A stretch of DNA of 57,271 nucleotides from Latescibacteria bacterium UBA6620 (lineage in GTDB: Bacteria > Latescibacterota > UBA2968): the NCBI GenBank assembly GCA_002433075.1, contig DJHM01000060.1:1-57271 (forward strand). Reading direction: 5' to 3'. Below the pieces are notes generated by a model that was given only the letters and a program-made list of their open reading frames with translations, was not told the origin of the DNA and did no database searches. This document shows, piece after piece, positions 24,878 to 33,184 of this stretch; position 1 is the stretch's first letter, and every line of letters starts with the position of its first letter. A program made the position numbers and the translations under genes.

Positions 24878-26215
24878 TTACAGTCCCAGTTTCTCCACGA
24901 ATTCCGTGGTAATGTCCCCGGACCGGAAATCTGGATGGTCGATCGCCCGGAGGTGAAACGGAACGGTCGTCGCGACCCCTTCCACGACAAATTCGCTCAG
25001 GGCTCTGAGCATCCGGGAGATCGCCTCTTCCCGCGTGGTTCCGTGAACGATCAGTTTAGACAACAATGAATCGTAGTGCCGGGGAATCGCATAGCCCGCG
25101 TAGGCGTGCGTGTCGACGCGAACCCCGGGGCCTCCCGGCACGTGGAAGGCCGTGATCGTCCCCACCGACGGACGGAAGGACCGATCCGGATCTTCTGCAT
25201 TCACCCGACACTCGATCGCGTGACCCGAGGCCACGATGTCCGCCTGAGATAGCCCAAGAGGCTCTCCGTCGGCCACACGGATCTGCGCCTTCACAAGATC
25301 GACCCCGGTCACCATCTCCGTCACGGGATGCTCGACCTGAATCCGGGTGTTCATTTCCAGAAAGTAAAACTCGCCGCTCGCATCGAGGAGGAACTCGACC
25401 GTCCCCGCGCTGAAGTAGCCGACGGCTTTCGCCCCGGACACGGCCGCCTCGCCCATCCTCTGCCTGAGCGCCTCGTCGACGGCCGGCGAGGGGGTCTCTT
25501 CGACGAGTTTCTGATGCCGTCGCTGGATCGAACACTCGCGTTCGCCCAGGTGGATGACCTTGCCGTGCTGATCGCCCAGGACCTGGATCTCCACGTGGCG
25601 AGGCCCGACGATCTCTTTCTCCATATACAGATCGCCACTCACGAAGGCGGCCGATGCCTCGGAATGCGCAATCTGGTAGGCGCGCTCGAGGTCGGATGCC
25701 GTCTCCACGATTCGCATCCCTCGTCCGCCACCTCCCGCGGCCGCTTTCAGTCGGACCGGGTAGCCGATTTCGTCCGCTGCCGATCTGGCTTCGTCCAGAT
25801 CCGCCAGAATGCCCGTACCGGGGCAAACCGGAACGCCCGCCCCCTCCATCGTCCGCCGAGCGACCGCCTTGTCGCCCATTGTCCGAATAGCCTCGACAGA
25901 TGGGCCGATGAACCGGATCCCACAAGACGAACAAAGTTCTGCGAACTCGGCGTTTTCGGCCAGAGGACCGTACCCGGGATGAATCGCATCCGCGTTCGTG
26001 ATCTCTGCCGCGGAAAGGACCCGCGAGTAGTTGCGGTAACTCTGGTCGCCCGCCGGAGGACCGATACACACATCTTCGTCCGCCAGGCCGATATGGAGTG
26101 AGTTGGCGTCGGCCTCGGAGTGAATGGCGATTGTAGCAATCCCGAGCTCTTTGCAGGCTCGAATCACGCGGAGCGCAATCTCTCCCCGATCGGCGACGAG
26201 AATTTTCTCGAACAA
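24878..26215 (-). CDS. accC: Biotin carboxylase subunit of acetyl-CoA carboxylase
   Basis: A 445-residue ATP-grasp enzyme that carboxylates biotin on AccB. The N-terminus KILVADRGEIALRVIRACK differs from the usual ANRGEIA only by Asp for Asn. The glycine-rich ATP loop is KAAAGGGGRGMRIV (about residues 158-171). ECSIQRRHQKLVEETPSP and LEMNTRIQVEHPVTE are active-site motifs. It starts eight bases after accB, forming the usual accBC pair. The carboxyltransferase subunits are not in the window. Confidence 0.96.
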   Translation of the reverse strand: MFEKILVADRGEIALRVIRACKELGIATIAIHSEADANSLHIGLADEDVCIGPPAGDQSYRNYSRVLSAAEITNADAIHPGYGPLAENAEFAELCSSCGIRFIGPSVEAIRTMGDKAVARRTMEGAGVPVCPGTGILADLDEARSAADEIGYPVRLKAAAGGGGRGMRIVETASDLERAYQIAHSEASAAFVSGDLYMEKEIVGPRHVEIQVLGDQHGKVIHLGERECSIQRRHQKLVEETPSPAVDEALRQRMGEAAVSGAKAVGYFSAGTVEFLLDASGEFYFLEMNTRIQVEHPVTEMVTGVDLVKAQIRVADGEPLGLSQADIVASGHAIECRVNAEDPDRSFRPSVGTITAFHVPGGPGVRVDTHAYAGYAIPRHYDSLLSKLIVHGTTREEAISRMLRALSEFVVEGVATTVPFHLRAIDHPDFRSGDITTEFVEKLGL

Positions 26216-26222
26216 GGCGGTC

Positions 26223-26696
26223 TCAGAGTGGCTCGACCGCGAAGAGCGGTGTGTTGTATTCGACGGGTTTCCCGTTCTCTACCAGAACCCGGGTGACACG
26301 CCCACTGACCTCGGCCTCGATCTCGTTCATAATCTTCATCGCCTCGATGATACATACGAGCTGGCCAACCGCGACAGTATCGCCTTCCTTGACAAACGGC
26401 TCTGCTTCAGGCGAAGGCGCTCGGTAAAAGGTGCCGACCATCGGGGACGCGATGTGAGGGCCTTCTCCCGCGGCCGGTTCGGGCTCGGCCGGTGGTGACG
26501 GATTCGAAGACGTCGCCTGAGGCATCGGGGCGACGGGAGTAGCCTGGACCGTGGGCGCAGCAGCAGCCCCACGGGAGACCCTGATGCGCCACCCCCCGAA
26601 GGCCCGACGCTCGACTTCGATTTCCCGGACTTCGTCTTCACCGGCAAGCGATAAAAGTTCGCGAAGACTCTGTTTTATTCGACTCGGTAAGCTCAC
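26223..26696 (-). CDS. accB: Biotin carboxyl carrier protein
   Basis: 157 residues. An N-terminal helical part is followed by a Pro/Ala-rich linker (about 55-85) and the biotinyl domain (about 85-157). The biotinylated Lys is in CIIEAMKIMNEIEAE. It carries CO2 between AccC and the carboxyltransferase. It lies directly upstream of accC and 10 bases downstream of efp, an order found in many bacteria. Confidence 0.96.
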   Translation of the reverse strand: MSLPSRIKQSLRELLSLAGEDEVREIEVERRAFGGWRIRVSRGAAAAPTVQATPVAPMPQATSSNPSPPAEPEPAAGEGPHIASPMVGTFYRAPSPEAEPFVKEGDTVAVGQLVCIIEAMKIMNEIEAEVSGRVTRVLVENGKPVEYNTPLFAVEPL

Positions 26697-26706
26697 GTTG
26701 GGTTCC

Positions 26707-27264
26707 TCAGACTCGCTCGACGTAGGTGTCCGTTCGGGTATCTATTTTTAGTACATCCCCCTGTTCGACGAATAGGGGGACCTGGACTGTCGCCCCCGTC
26801 TCAACCGTCGCAGGCTTACTCCCCCCGCTGGCGGTGTCGCCTCGAACGCCGGGATCGGTCTGGATCACCTCGAGCGCGACGAAGATGGGCAGTTCGACAC
26901 CGATCGCCTGGTTCTCCGTCACGAGCACATCGCAGGGGTCGTTTTCCTTCAGATACTTGACCGCACCTCCGACCGTGCCCTCGTCGAGCTCGTACTGTTC
27001 GTAAGTCTCATTGTCCATAAACGTGAACAGCGCATCGCTCCGGTAGAGATACTGCATCTTCCGTCGCTCCAGGCGGACATCCTCGACCTTGTCGCCGGAC
27101 CGGAACGTGCGGTCAATCACGGCGCCCGTCTTCACGTTCTTAAGCTTTGTCCGAACCACCGAAGCGCCTTTTCCCGGCTTGAAATGTTCGAACTCGCTCA
27201 TCGAGAACAGCTCGCCATCCAGCCTGAGAACCATCCCGTTTCTGAAGTCAGAAGTTGCTACCAT
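26707..27264 (-). CDS. efp: Elongation factor P
   Basis: A 185-residue EF-P that rescues ribosomes stalled at proline runs. Domain I begins ATSDFRNGMVLRLDGELFSM. The tip loop EHFKPGKGASVVRTKLKN carries a Lys at the position modified in E. coli. GDKVEDVRLERRKMQYLY is a conserved block. No modification genes (epmA, epmB or earP) are in the window. It lies after the TPR gene, 31 bases apart. Confidence 0.96.
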   Translation of the reverse strand: MVATSDFRNGMVLRLDGELFSMSEFEHFKPGKGASVVRTKLKNVKTGAVIDRTFRSGDKVEDVRLERRKMQYLYRSDALFTFMDNETYEQYELDEGTVGGAVKYLKENDPCDVLVTENQAIGVELPIFVALEVIQTDPGVRGDTASGGSKPATVETGATVQVPLFVEQGDVLKIDTRTDTYVERV

Positions 27265-27295
27265 CGATACAAGACTCCCCTGTGCTGTGGTCGAT

Positions 27296-27943
27296 CTAAC
27301 GTGCGGCTTCGAGCTCGAAAATCAGCTCCTGAACTCCCTCTGCATCTGGATCATATCGGGCGAGCCAGGTTGCCAGATCGAGTGCTTCCTGGCAGTGGCC
27401 CTGATCTGCATAGAGACGGGCCAGCGTCACCGTGGCGAATGGCTTCGGCTCCTGCGAATCTGGAGGCCGGCCAACCTCCACCGAAGGCTCTAAAATGCCG
27501 ATTCGCTCTCCGTCGCTCGCACGAGGAACGGGTGACGTATCGACTTCGAGGGGGTCGACGACGGCTACCTGACTCAGATATGAATCTGCCATTTCGGCGT
27601 CCCCCATCGTTCGGGCCAGTGTTGCCAGTTGGCCGAGCGCCGCGGGATGGTCCCGATCGAGTCGAAGCACTTTCAAGAATGCGTCTCTGGCTGCTTCTTC
27701 CTTGCCTGCCGCCAGGAGGCTTCTGCCGAGGATGAAGTGCCCGGCAACGTAGGCCGGCCGATATCGAAGTCCGCGGAGACAGATCTCCGCAGCCTCTTCG
27801 TGTCGGCCCTCCTCGAGGTAGGCGTCTGCCAGACGCGCAAACACCGTCGAGGTTGGGTTTTTGGCCCAGACGCGTTCCAAACGGTCTCGTTCGGCCTGAT
27901 CGTGCCTGGAAGCGGCGGGCGAACCGGCGATCGCGTGTGTCAA
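27296..27943 (-). CDS. Tetratricopeptide repeat protein
   Basis: A 215-residue protein made largely of TPR units (about 25-200). Repeats include STVFARLADAYLEEGRHEEA, VAGHFILGRSLLAAGKEEAA, AALGQLATLARTMGDAEMAD and TLARLYADQGHCQEALDLA. It lacks a signal peptide. The start is TTG at 27943, without a clear ribosome binding site, about 18 bases after the predicted transcription start. It heads the efp-accBC-gcvH-HNH-trpS run. The partner protein is unknown. Confidence 0.75.
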   Translation of the reverse strand: MTHAIAGSPAASRHDQAERDRLERVWAKNPTSTVFARLADAYLEEGRHEEAAEICLRGLRYRPAYVAGHFILGRSLLAAGKEEAARDAFLKVLRLDRDHPAALGQLATLARTMGDAEMADSYLSQVAVVDPLEVDTSPVPRASDGERIGILEPSVEVGRPPDSQEPKPFATVTLARLYADQGHCQEALDLATWLARYDPDAEGVQELIFELEAAR

Positions 27944-27967
27944 AGTGAACGACCCGTAAAAGCCGCG

Positions 27968-27996
27968 ATTATAGAGAAAAGGCCCGGAACTATCAA
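27968..27996 (-). promoter_or_regulatory. Near-consensus sigma-70-type promoter for the TPR-efp-acc operon
   Basis: On the minus strand TTGATA (-35), a 17-base spacer and TATAAT (-10) are followed by the TPR gene about 18 bases after the predicted start site. This is the best promoter match I found in the window. Confidence 0.7.
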
Positions 27997-28048
27997 TCTG
28001 ACCCGGTTCGGACAGCGAGGGGAGGATGGTGGGAAGGAAGGCGGCAGA

Positions 28049-28372
28049 CTACCCTATACGGGGCTCGCCGAGATCCCGGTTGAACTCCCACCCGGTCACG
28101 AAACGACCGTCGTCTTCGGGGCGTGCCCAGGCCAGACGGGCCTGAATACGAATCTCGAAGGTGGCTTCATTGTGCTGGGCGTCGAAACCGTCTTTGAGCA
28201 CTTCGAAGTCATCGCTCCGAATCTGCATACCCGATCCCGAGATGTCTACGATCTCGAGGTCGAGGTGACTGCCCTCCCCCAATCTCGCCTGAATGGGCAG
28301 GTCGATCTGGAGGCGCGAGAGTTTTCGCTGCTCGTCATCTTCGGGCACGCGGTGCTCCGTATGGCTGACCAT
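28049..28372 (-). CDS. PilZ domain protein
   Basis: A 107-residue single-domain protein. RKLSR at residues 16-20 matches the RxxxR motif, and DISGSG at 43-48 matches the D/NxSxxG motif that together bind cyclic di-GMP. The rest of the beta barrel ends with GWEFNR. It therefore probably acts as a small cyclic-di-GMP effector. It is transcribed away from the bioB operon, and no gyrase-like, flagellar or diguanylate cyclase gene lies nearby. Confidence 0.75.
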   Translation of the reverse strand: MVSHTEHRVPEDDEQRKLSRLQIDLPIQARLGEGSHLDLEIVDISGSGMQIRSDDFEVLKDGFDAQHNEATFEIRIQARLAWARPEDDGRFVTGWEFNRDLGEPRIG

Positions 28373-28467
28373 GAGCTTGCTTGAAGGCGTGCCCTAATGT
28401 AACACATCCCCTGTAAAAATCTATCAAAAAGTCCCCTGTTTTCGGCCCTTCCGAGCCCGGAATTGCC

Positions 28468-28496
28468 TTGTTTGGTGTTCGCTCGGCCGGTATCTT
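28468..28496 (+). promoter_or_regulatory. Candidate promoter for the bioB-mnmG operon
   Basis: TTGTTT and TATCTT are separated by 17 bases on the plus strand. The predicted start lies near 28503. The segment from there to 28717 has no convincing gene. Confidence 0.45.
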
Positions 28497-28717
28497 TTGC
28501 GCGCAATGAAGCTGATTCTGCGGTCCATCTCATTCAGCCCGAGCGACACCTTTGCCCGCACCGTGACGGACCCACCCCAACTGAGGGCCCGGGCCCTCCC
28601 GTCGTACTGCCTGGCCCCGTCGGAATCCACCCCGATCCCCAGGTCGGTGCTCCCCCAGGAACAACGCCCAACCCCGTTCGTCCCGTCCCTCGGACCGCGG
28701 GCACGCGATCGTTAGAC

Positions 28718-28936
28718 GTGGCACTCAAATCGACCCAGGAGGCGGTCGTTCGCAGAGTCGTCCACCTCACGATTCACGATCAGCCGTATCTTCAGATCGA
28801 CTATTCCCCTGAGGGCGAGCAGAATGTCCTACGCGCTCGCCTGGGAACGGAAGCCGCTTACGAAAACGTTCGCGAAGGGGACAGAGTCGTGGTTTACACT
28901 ATGATGAGCGTCGTGACACGCGTCGAGAAAGTCTGA
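28718..28936 (+). CDS. Small conserved-looking protein of unknown function
   Basis: 72 residues from GTG at 28718. The sequence VVRRVVHLTIHDQPYLQIDY and the C-terminal EGDRVVVYTMMSVVTRVEKV look like a small beta-barrel protein. The frame stays open upstream to 28463, but that part is Pro/Gly-rich and looks non-coding. A short open frame from ATG 28506 to 28715 in another phase shows no family signature. It lies 19 bases before bioB. Function unknown. Confidence 0.5.
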   Translation: MALKSTQEAVVRRVVHLTIHDQPYLQIDYSPEGEQNVLRARLGTEAAYENVREGDRVVVYTMMSVVTRVEKV

Positions 28937-28955
28937 TCACCGGAAGGAAACGACC

Positions 28956-29972
28956 TTGAACCTGACCTCACTCGTAGAGGCCGGCATTGCCGGCGACGCA
29001 CCCGAGCGTGCCGCCTGCCACAGCCTCCTCCGAACCGCCGACGACGACCTGCTTCCGCTCCTCCACGCCGCCTTCCAGATACGGAAGCATTACTTCGGCA
29101 CCCGAGTACAAATCCACGTACTCAAGAACGCCAAGAGCGGTCTCTGCCCGGAAGATTGCCACTATTGCTCTCAGTCTTCCGTATCCAACGCCCCGATCGA
29201 GCGATATGCGCTACGTCCCAGGGAAGAAATCGTGAGCGGCGCTCTCGACGCACATCGCGGCGGCGCCTCCCGCTATTGTATTGTGACGTCCGGACGAGGC
29301 CCGACCGACGGCGAAGTCGAGGCCGTCTGTGAAGCCGTCGAGGAGATCAAACAGACCGCCGACATCGACATCTGCTGCTGCCTTGGCCTGCTGACCGAAC
29401 CCCAGGCGCACCGCCTCAAATCGGCCGGGGTCGGGCGCGTCAACCACAACCTGAATACCAGCCGGAACCACCACGAGACCATCTGCTCGACCCACGGCTA
29501 CGAAGACCGGCTCCGCACGCTTGAAATCGTGCAGAAAGCAGGGCTCGCCACCTGCAGCGGCGGGATCGTCGGCATGGGAGAATCGCACAACGACATCATC
29601 GACCTTGCCTTCGCCCTTCGCGAGGTCGGCGCCGATTCGATTCCCGTGAATTTTCTGCATCCCATCGACGGGACGCCGCTTTCGGGCCGCGACGATCTGA
29701 CCCCAAGGGATTGCCTCAGGACGCTATGCCTGTTTCGCTTCGTGAATCCCGATCGCGAAATCCGGGTGGCCGGAGGCCGTGAGCGAAACATCCGGTCCCT
29801 GCAGCCTCTCGCCCTGTATCCTGCCAACTCGTTGTTTGTGGAAGGATATCTGACGACAGGCGGGCAGGACACCGGCGATACGCACAGGATGATCGAGGAT
29901 CTCGGCTTCGAAATCGACGCACGAGCTCCGTCGCCGACCGTCGACCTCACCGAAGCCATCACCATCGCCTGA
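28956..29972 (+). CDS. bioB: Biotin synthase
   Basis: A 338-residue radical-SAM enzyme that inserts sulfur into dethiobiotin. The cluster motif is CPEDCHYCSQS (about residues 68-78). NLNTSRNHHETICSTHGYEDR and CSGGIVGMGESHNDIIDLAF are characteristic. GGREHN is typically seen where this protein has GGRERNIRS. It starts with TTG preceded by AAGGAAA. No bioA, bioD or bioF is present in the window. mnmG follows after nine bases. Confidence 0.95.
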   Translation: MNLTSLVEAGIAGDAPERAACHSLLRTADDDLLPLLHAAFQIRKHYFGTRVQIHVLKNAKSGLCPEDCHYCSQSSVSNAPIERYALRPREEIVSGALDAHRGGASRYCIVTSGRGPTDGEVEAVCEAVEEIKQTADIDICCCLGLLTEPQAHRLKSAGVGRVNHNLNTSRNHHETICSTHGYEDRLRTLEIVQKAGLATCSGGIVGMGESHNDIIDLAFALREVGADSIPVNFLHPIDGTPLSGRDDLTPRDCLRTLCLFRFVNPDREIRVAGGRERNIRSLQPLALYPANSLFVEGYLTTGGQDTGDTHRMIEDLGFEIDARAPSPTVDLTEAITIA

Positions 29973-29981
29973 ACCCATACG

Positions 29982-31862
29982 ATGTCGACCTGGACCTACG
30001 ACAAAATCTACGACGTTATCGTCGTGGGTGCAGGCCACGCGGGGACCGAAGCCGCGCTGGCCGCTGCACGAACGGGGAACCCCACTCTCCTCCTGACGAT
30101 GAATCTGGACACCGTCGCTCAGATGTCCTGCAATCCAGCCATCGGCGGGATCGCCAAAGGCCATATGGTCCAGGAGATCGACGCGCTCGGCGGCGAAATC
30201 GCGCGTAACATCGACCTCACCGGAATCCAGTTTCGCCTCCTGAACCGCCGGAAGGGCCCCGCGGTCCGTGCTCCACGCGCTCAGGCCGACAAGAAGGCCT
30301 ACCAGTTCAGAATGAAGGAGGTCGTCGAAAGCCAGCCCCATCTCGACCTCAAGCAGGGAACCCTCGAGGAACTCCTCGTCGACAACGGGCAGGTTCGTGG
30401 AATTGTCCTCAAGGGCGGCACGCGATTCCTTGGAAAGTCAGTCGTCCTCACCACCGGCACCTTCCTCAAAGGCCTCATCCACATCGGGGACGTTTCCTAC
30501 GCTGCCGGTCGTGCCGGCGAGCAGGCTGCTGAACGCGCTTCAGACGCACTCGCTCGACTCGGCTTCGAACTCGGAAGGCTCAAGACGGGCACGCCTCCCC
30601 GCGTGAACGGGCTGACCATCGATTACGACGGACTCGAAATCCAGCCGGGCGACGAGAACCCCAGGCCCTTTTCCCACCGTACGGCTCGGATCGAGCAACG
30701 GCAGATCGCCTGCCACCTCACGCACACGACCTCCGGCACCCACGACATCATCCGTGCGAATCTGGATCGTTCCGCGATCTACGGCGGCCGGATCGACTCG
30801 GTCGGCCCCCGCTATTGCCCATCTGTCGAAGACAAGGTCGTCCGGTTCGCCGACAAGCCATCGCACCAGATCTTCCTCGAGCCCGAGGGCTACCAAACTC
30901 GCGAGGTCTACCTCAACGGCCTGTCGATGAGCCTTCCAGAGGAAGTGCAGAACCAGGTCGTCCGCAGCATACCCGGTCTCGAACATGCCGAGGTAATGCG
31001 CCCCGCCTACGCCGTCGAATACGACTACGTGCCGCCGACCCAGATCCTGCCGACCCTCGAAACCAAGCTGATTTCGGGGCTCTACTTCGCCGGTCAGATC
31101 AACGGCACGACGGGTTACGAAGAGGCGGGAGCCCAGGGCCTCGTCGCCGGCGCCAACGCCGCGCTTGCAGTGCGCGGCGAAGATCCACTCGTGCTTGACC
31201 GATCGAGCGCGTATATCGGCGTGCTGATCGACGACCTGGTCACGAAGGGGACCGAAGAACCCTACCGGATGTTCACCTCGCTGGCTGAGTACCGACTCTT
31301 GCTTCGCAGCGACAACGCAGACCTGCGCCTGACGGAGATCGGACGCCGTGCGGGGCTCGTGTCCGACGAGGACTACAAGGTCTTCTGCGACAGGAAGAGG
31401 GCAGTCGAGTCGGAACTCGAGCGTCTCCAGTCTGTCAAGGTCGAACCGACGGACCACGTTCAGGAAGCACTCACCAGCTTCGGATCCTCTCGGATCGCTT
31501 CTCGCACCCTCCTCAAGGATCTTCTGCGGCGCCCCGAGGTACCCTACGACCTGATCCAGGAAGTCGCCCCCCCCTTGATGGCGCTTTCCGAGCGGGACCG
31601 AGAGTCGGTCGAAGTCCAGCTCAAGTACGAGGGCTACATCGATCGCCAGGAAGCCCAAGTAGCCCGGTTCCGGGACCTGGAGCAGAAGCTCATTCCCGGA
31701 GACCTGGTTTACGACGCCGTCCCTCAGCTGTCGCACGAGGCGGGCGAAAAGCTGACCCGCGTGAGACCCCGCTCGCTCGGTCAGGCCAGCCGGATTCCGG
31801 GCGTCTCGCCGGCCGACATCTCTATCCTGATGATTACGCTTCGCAAGCTGAGGGCCGCCTGA
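29982..31862 (+). CDS. mnmG: tRNA uridine-5-carboxymethylaminomethyl(34) synthesis enzyme MnmG
   Basis: A 626-residue FAD-dependent enzyme that, with MnmE, modifies U34 of several tRNAs. The FAD-binding motif is VIVVGAGHAGTEAALAAAR. CNPAIGGIAKGHMVQEIDAL and GTFLKGLIHIG are family signatures. The C-terminal helical domain (about 560-626) contains LSHEAGEKLTRVRPRSLGQA. mnmE is not nearby. Its stop shares a base with the next start (TGATG). Confidence 0.97.
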   Translation: MSTWTYDKIYDVIVVGAGHAGTEAALAAARTGNPTLLLTMNLDTVAQMSCNPAIGGIAKGHMVQEIDALGGEIARNIDLTGIQFRLLNRRKGPAVRAPRAQADKKAYQFRMKEVVESQPHLDLKQGTLEELLVDNGQVRGIVLKGGTRFLGKSVVLTTGTFLKGLIHIGDVSYAAGRAGEQAAERASDALARLGFELGRLKTGTPPRVNGLTIDYDGLEIQPGDENPRPFSHRTARIEQRQIACHLTHTTSGTHDIIRANLDRSAIYGGRIDSVGPRYCPSVEDKVVRFADKPSHQIFLEPEGYQTREVYLNGLSMSLPEEVQNQVVRSIPGLEHAEVMRPAYAVEYDYVPPTQILPTLETKLISGLYFAGQINGTTGYEEAGAQGLVAGANAALAVRGEDPLVLDRSSAYIGVLIDDLVTKGTEEPYRMFTSLAEYRLLLRSDNADLRLTEIGRRAGLVSDEDYKVFCDRKRAVESELERLQSVKVEPTDHVQEALTSFGSSRIASRTLLKDLLRRPEVPYDLIQEVAPPLMALSERDRESVEVQLKYEGYIDRQEAQVARFRDLEQKLIPGDLVYDAVPQLSHEAGEKLTRVRPRSLGQASRIPGVSPADISILMITLRKLRAA

Positions 31863-32695
31863 TGCCAATGCCACAAGGCGACATCCAGGCCATCGTTTCC
31901 CTTCTCAACGACGCCGACCCCGAGATCGCGTCCACGATGCGTAATAAACTGCTGCAGATGGGTGAAGCGCGGGTCGCCGACCTCCTTGCCGGCATCGCCG
32001 ACGCCGACCCCGCACACCGGGAAGTCAGTCGTGTCCTTCACGCCCTGCGCAGCCCCTCGGTCGAAGATCGGTTAAAGATGCTCGTCGCCGGACCCTCCAA
32101 CACCATCGACCTCGAAGAGGGCGTGTTCACGCTTGCCCGATTCGGTTACCCCGATCTCGATCCCGGACCCTACCGTGCCCAACTGGACCGACTCGCCGCC
32201 GACCTAGCGCCCAACGTGGCCCCGCACGATCACCCCGTCCGCGTCGTGCGTGCCCTGAACCACTGCCTGTTCGAGGAACAGGGTTTCCACGGCCAACAGG
32301 ACTACGATCGGTTTCCCGATCCAGACAACAGCTACATCCACCGGGTCATCGACCGCAAGGTCGGACTGCCGATCGCCCTCGCCGTCGTCTACCTTCTCCT
32401 CAGCCGACGCCTCGAGTTGCCCATCGTCGGCGTGGGAATGCCAATGCATTTCATCATAAAGTACACGTCCGACCAGGACTTCTACATCGATCCCTTCAAC
32501 GCCGGCAGAATCCTGACCGCCAACGAGTGCTGCGCCCTGCTCGGAAAATCCACCGACGTCTCCCTGCTCCCGGTCGCAGACGCCAGGGACATTCTCATAC
32601 GGACGGCCGCCAACCTGTTCCGGACGTATACCGTGATGGGAGAGGCCGATCGGGCCGAATCCCTCAAACGCATCATCGACCTCCTTTCTCCGTGA
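31862..32695 (+). CDS. SirB1-type transglutaminase-like protein (UPF0162)
   Basis: 277 residues. The C-terminal two thirds match the SirB1/UPF0162 transglutaminase-like family: LNHCLFEEQGFHGQQDYDRF, NSYIHRVIDRKVGLPIALAV and VGVGMPMHFIIKY. The Cys of a classical transglutaminase triad is not evident around GLPIALA; the His lies in MHFIIKY. The N-terminal 100 residues look like a HEAT- or TPR-like helical part. The role of the family is poorly known. It is translationally coupled to mnmG. Confidence 0.8.
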   Translation: MPMPQGDIQAIVSLLNDADPEIASTMRNKLLQMGEARVADLLAGIADADPAHREVSRVLHALRSPSVEDRLKMLVAGPSNTIDLEEGVFTLARFGYPDLDPGPYRAQLDRLAADLAPNVAPHDHPVRVVRALNHCLFEEQGFHGQQDYDRFPDPDNSYIHRVIDRKVGLPIALAVVYLLLSRRLELPIVGVGMPMHFIIKYTSDQDFYIDPFNAGRILTANECCALLGKSTDVSLLPVADARDILIRTAANLFRTYTVMGEADRAESLKRIIDLLSP

Positions 32696-32701
32696 GCGAA
32701 C

Positions 32702-33184
32702 GTGGCCGAGCCCGCAAAAGACGGCATCAAGATCATCGTCCAGAATCGGAAAGCCCGGCACGACTACGAAACGCTCGACACGTTCGAGGCCGGGATTGCG
32801 CTTCAGGGCACAGAGGTCAAATCCCTCAGACTCGGGAAGGCCAACCTGGTAGACAGCTACGCCCGTGTGGAGGACAACGAAGTCTTCCTGCACAAGGCAC
32901 ACATCAGCGAGTATACCGAAGCCAACCGATTCAATCACGACCCCGTCCGGAAGCGAAAACTCCTCCTGCACCGGGCGGAGATCAACCGGCTGCGCGGGCG
33001 CGTGGAGGAAAAGGGTCTGACGCTCATCCCTCTCAAGCTCTACTTCAAGCGGGGACGGGCGAAGGTCGAACTGGCCCTGGTACGGGGTAAACGCGAATAC
33101 GACAGACGGCAGGACATCGCCAAAAGGGATGCCCGGCGCCAGGTCGAACAGGCACTCAAGGAAAGGACACTGGGGAGAGCGTGA
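32702..33184 (+). CDS. smpB: SsrA-binding protein SmpB
   Basis: A 160-residue partner of tmRNA in rescuing stalled ribosomes. It starts with GTG. KIIVQNRKARHDYETLDTFE, GIALQGTEVKSLR and SYARVEDNEVFLHKAHI are diagnostic. The basic C-terminal tail (about 130-160) that enters the mRNA channel is present (KRDARRQVEQALKERTLGRA). The ssrA tmRNA gene itself was not found nearby. The stop overlaps the amidase start. Confidence 0.96.
   Translation: MAEPAKDGIKIIVQNRKARHDYETLDTFEAGIALQGTEVKSLRLGKANLVDSYARVEDNEVFLHKAHISEYTEANRFNHDPVRKRKLLLHRAEINRLRGRVEEKGLTLIPLKLYFKRGRAKVELALVRGKREYDRRQDIAKRDARRQVEQALKERTLGRA

Noticed and set aside
28463..28717. N-terminal extension of the small protein upstream of bioB
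   Set aside because: The added residues are Pro/Gly-rich without conservation, and the predicted transcription start lies after the first codons.
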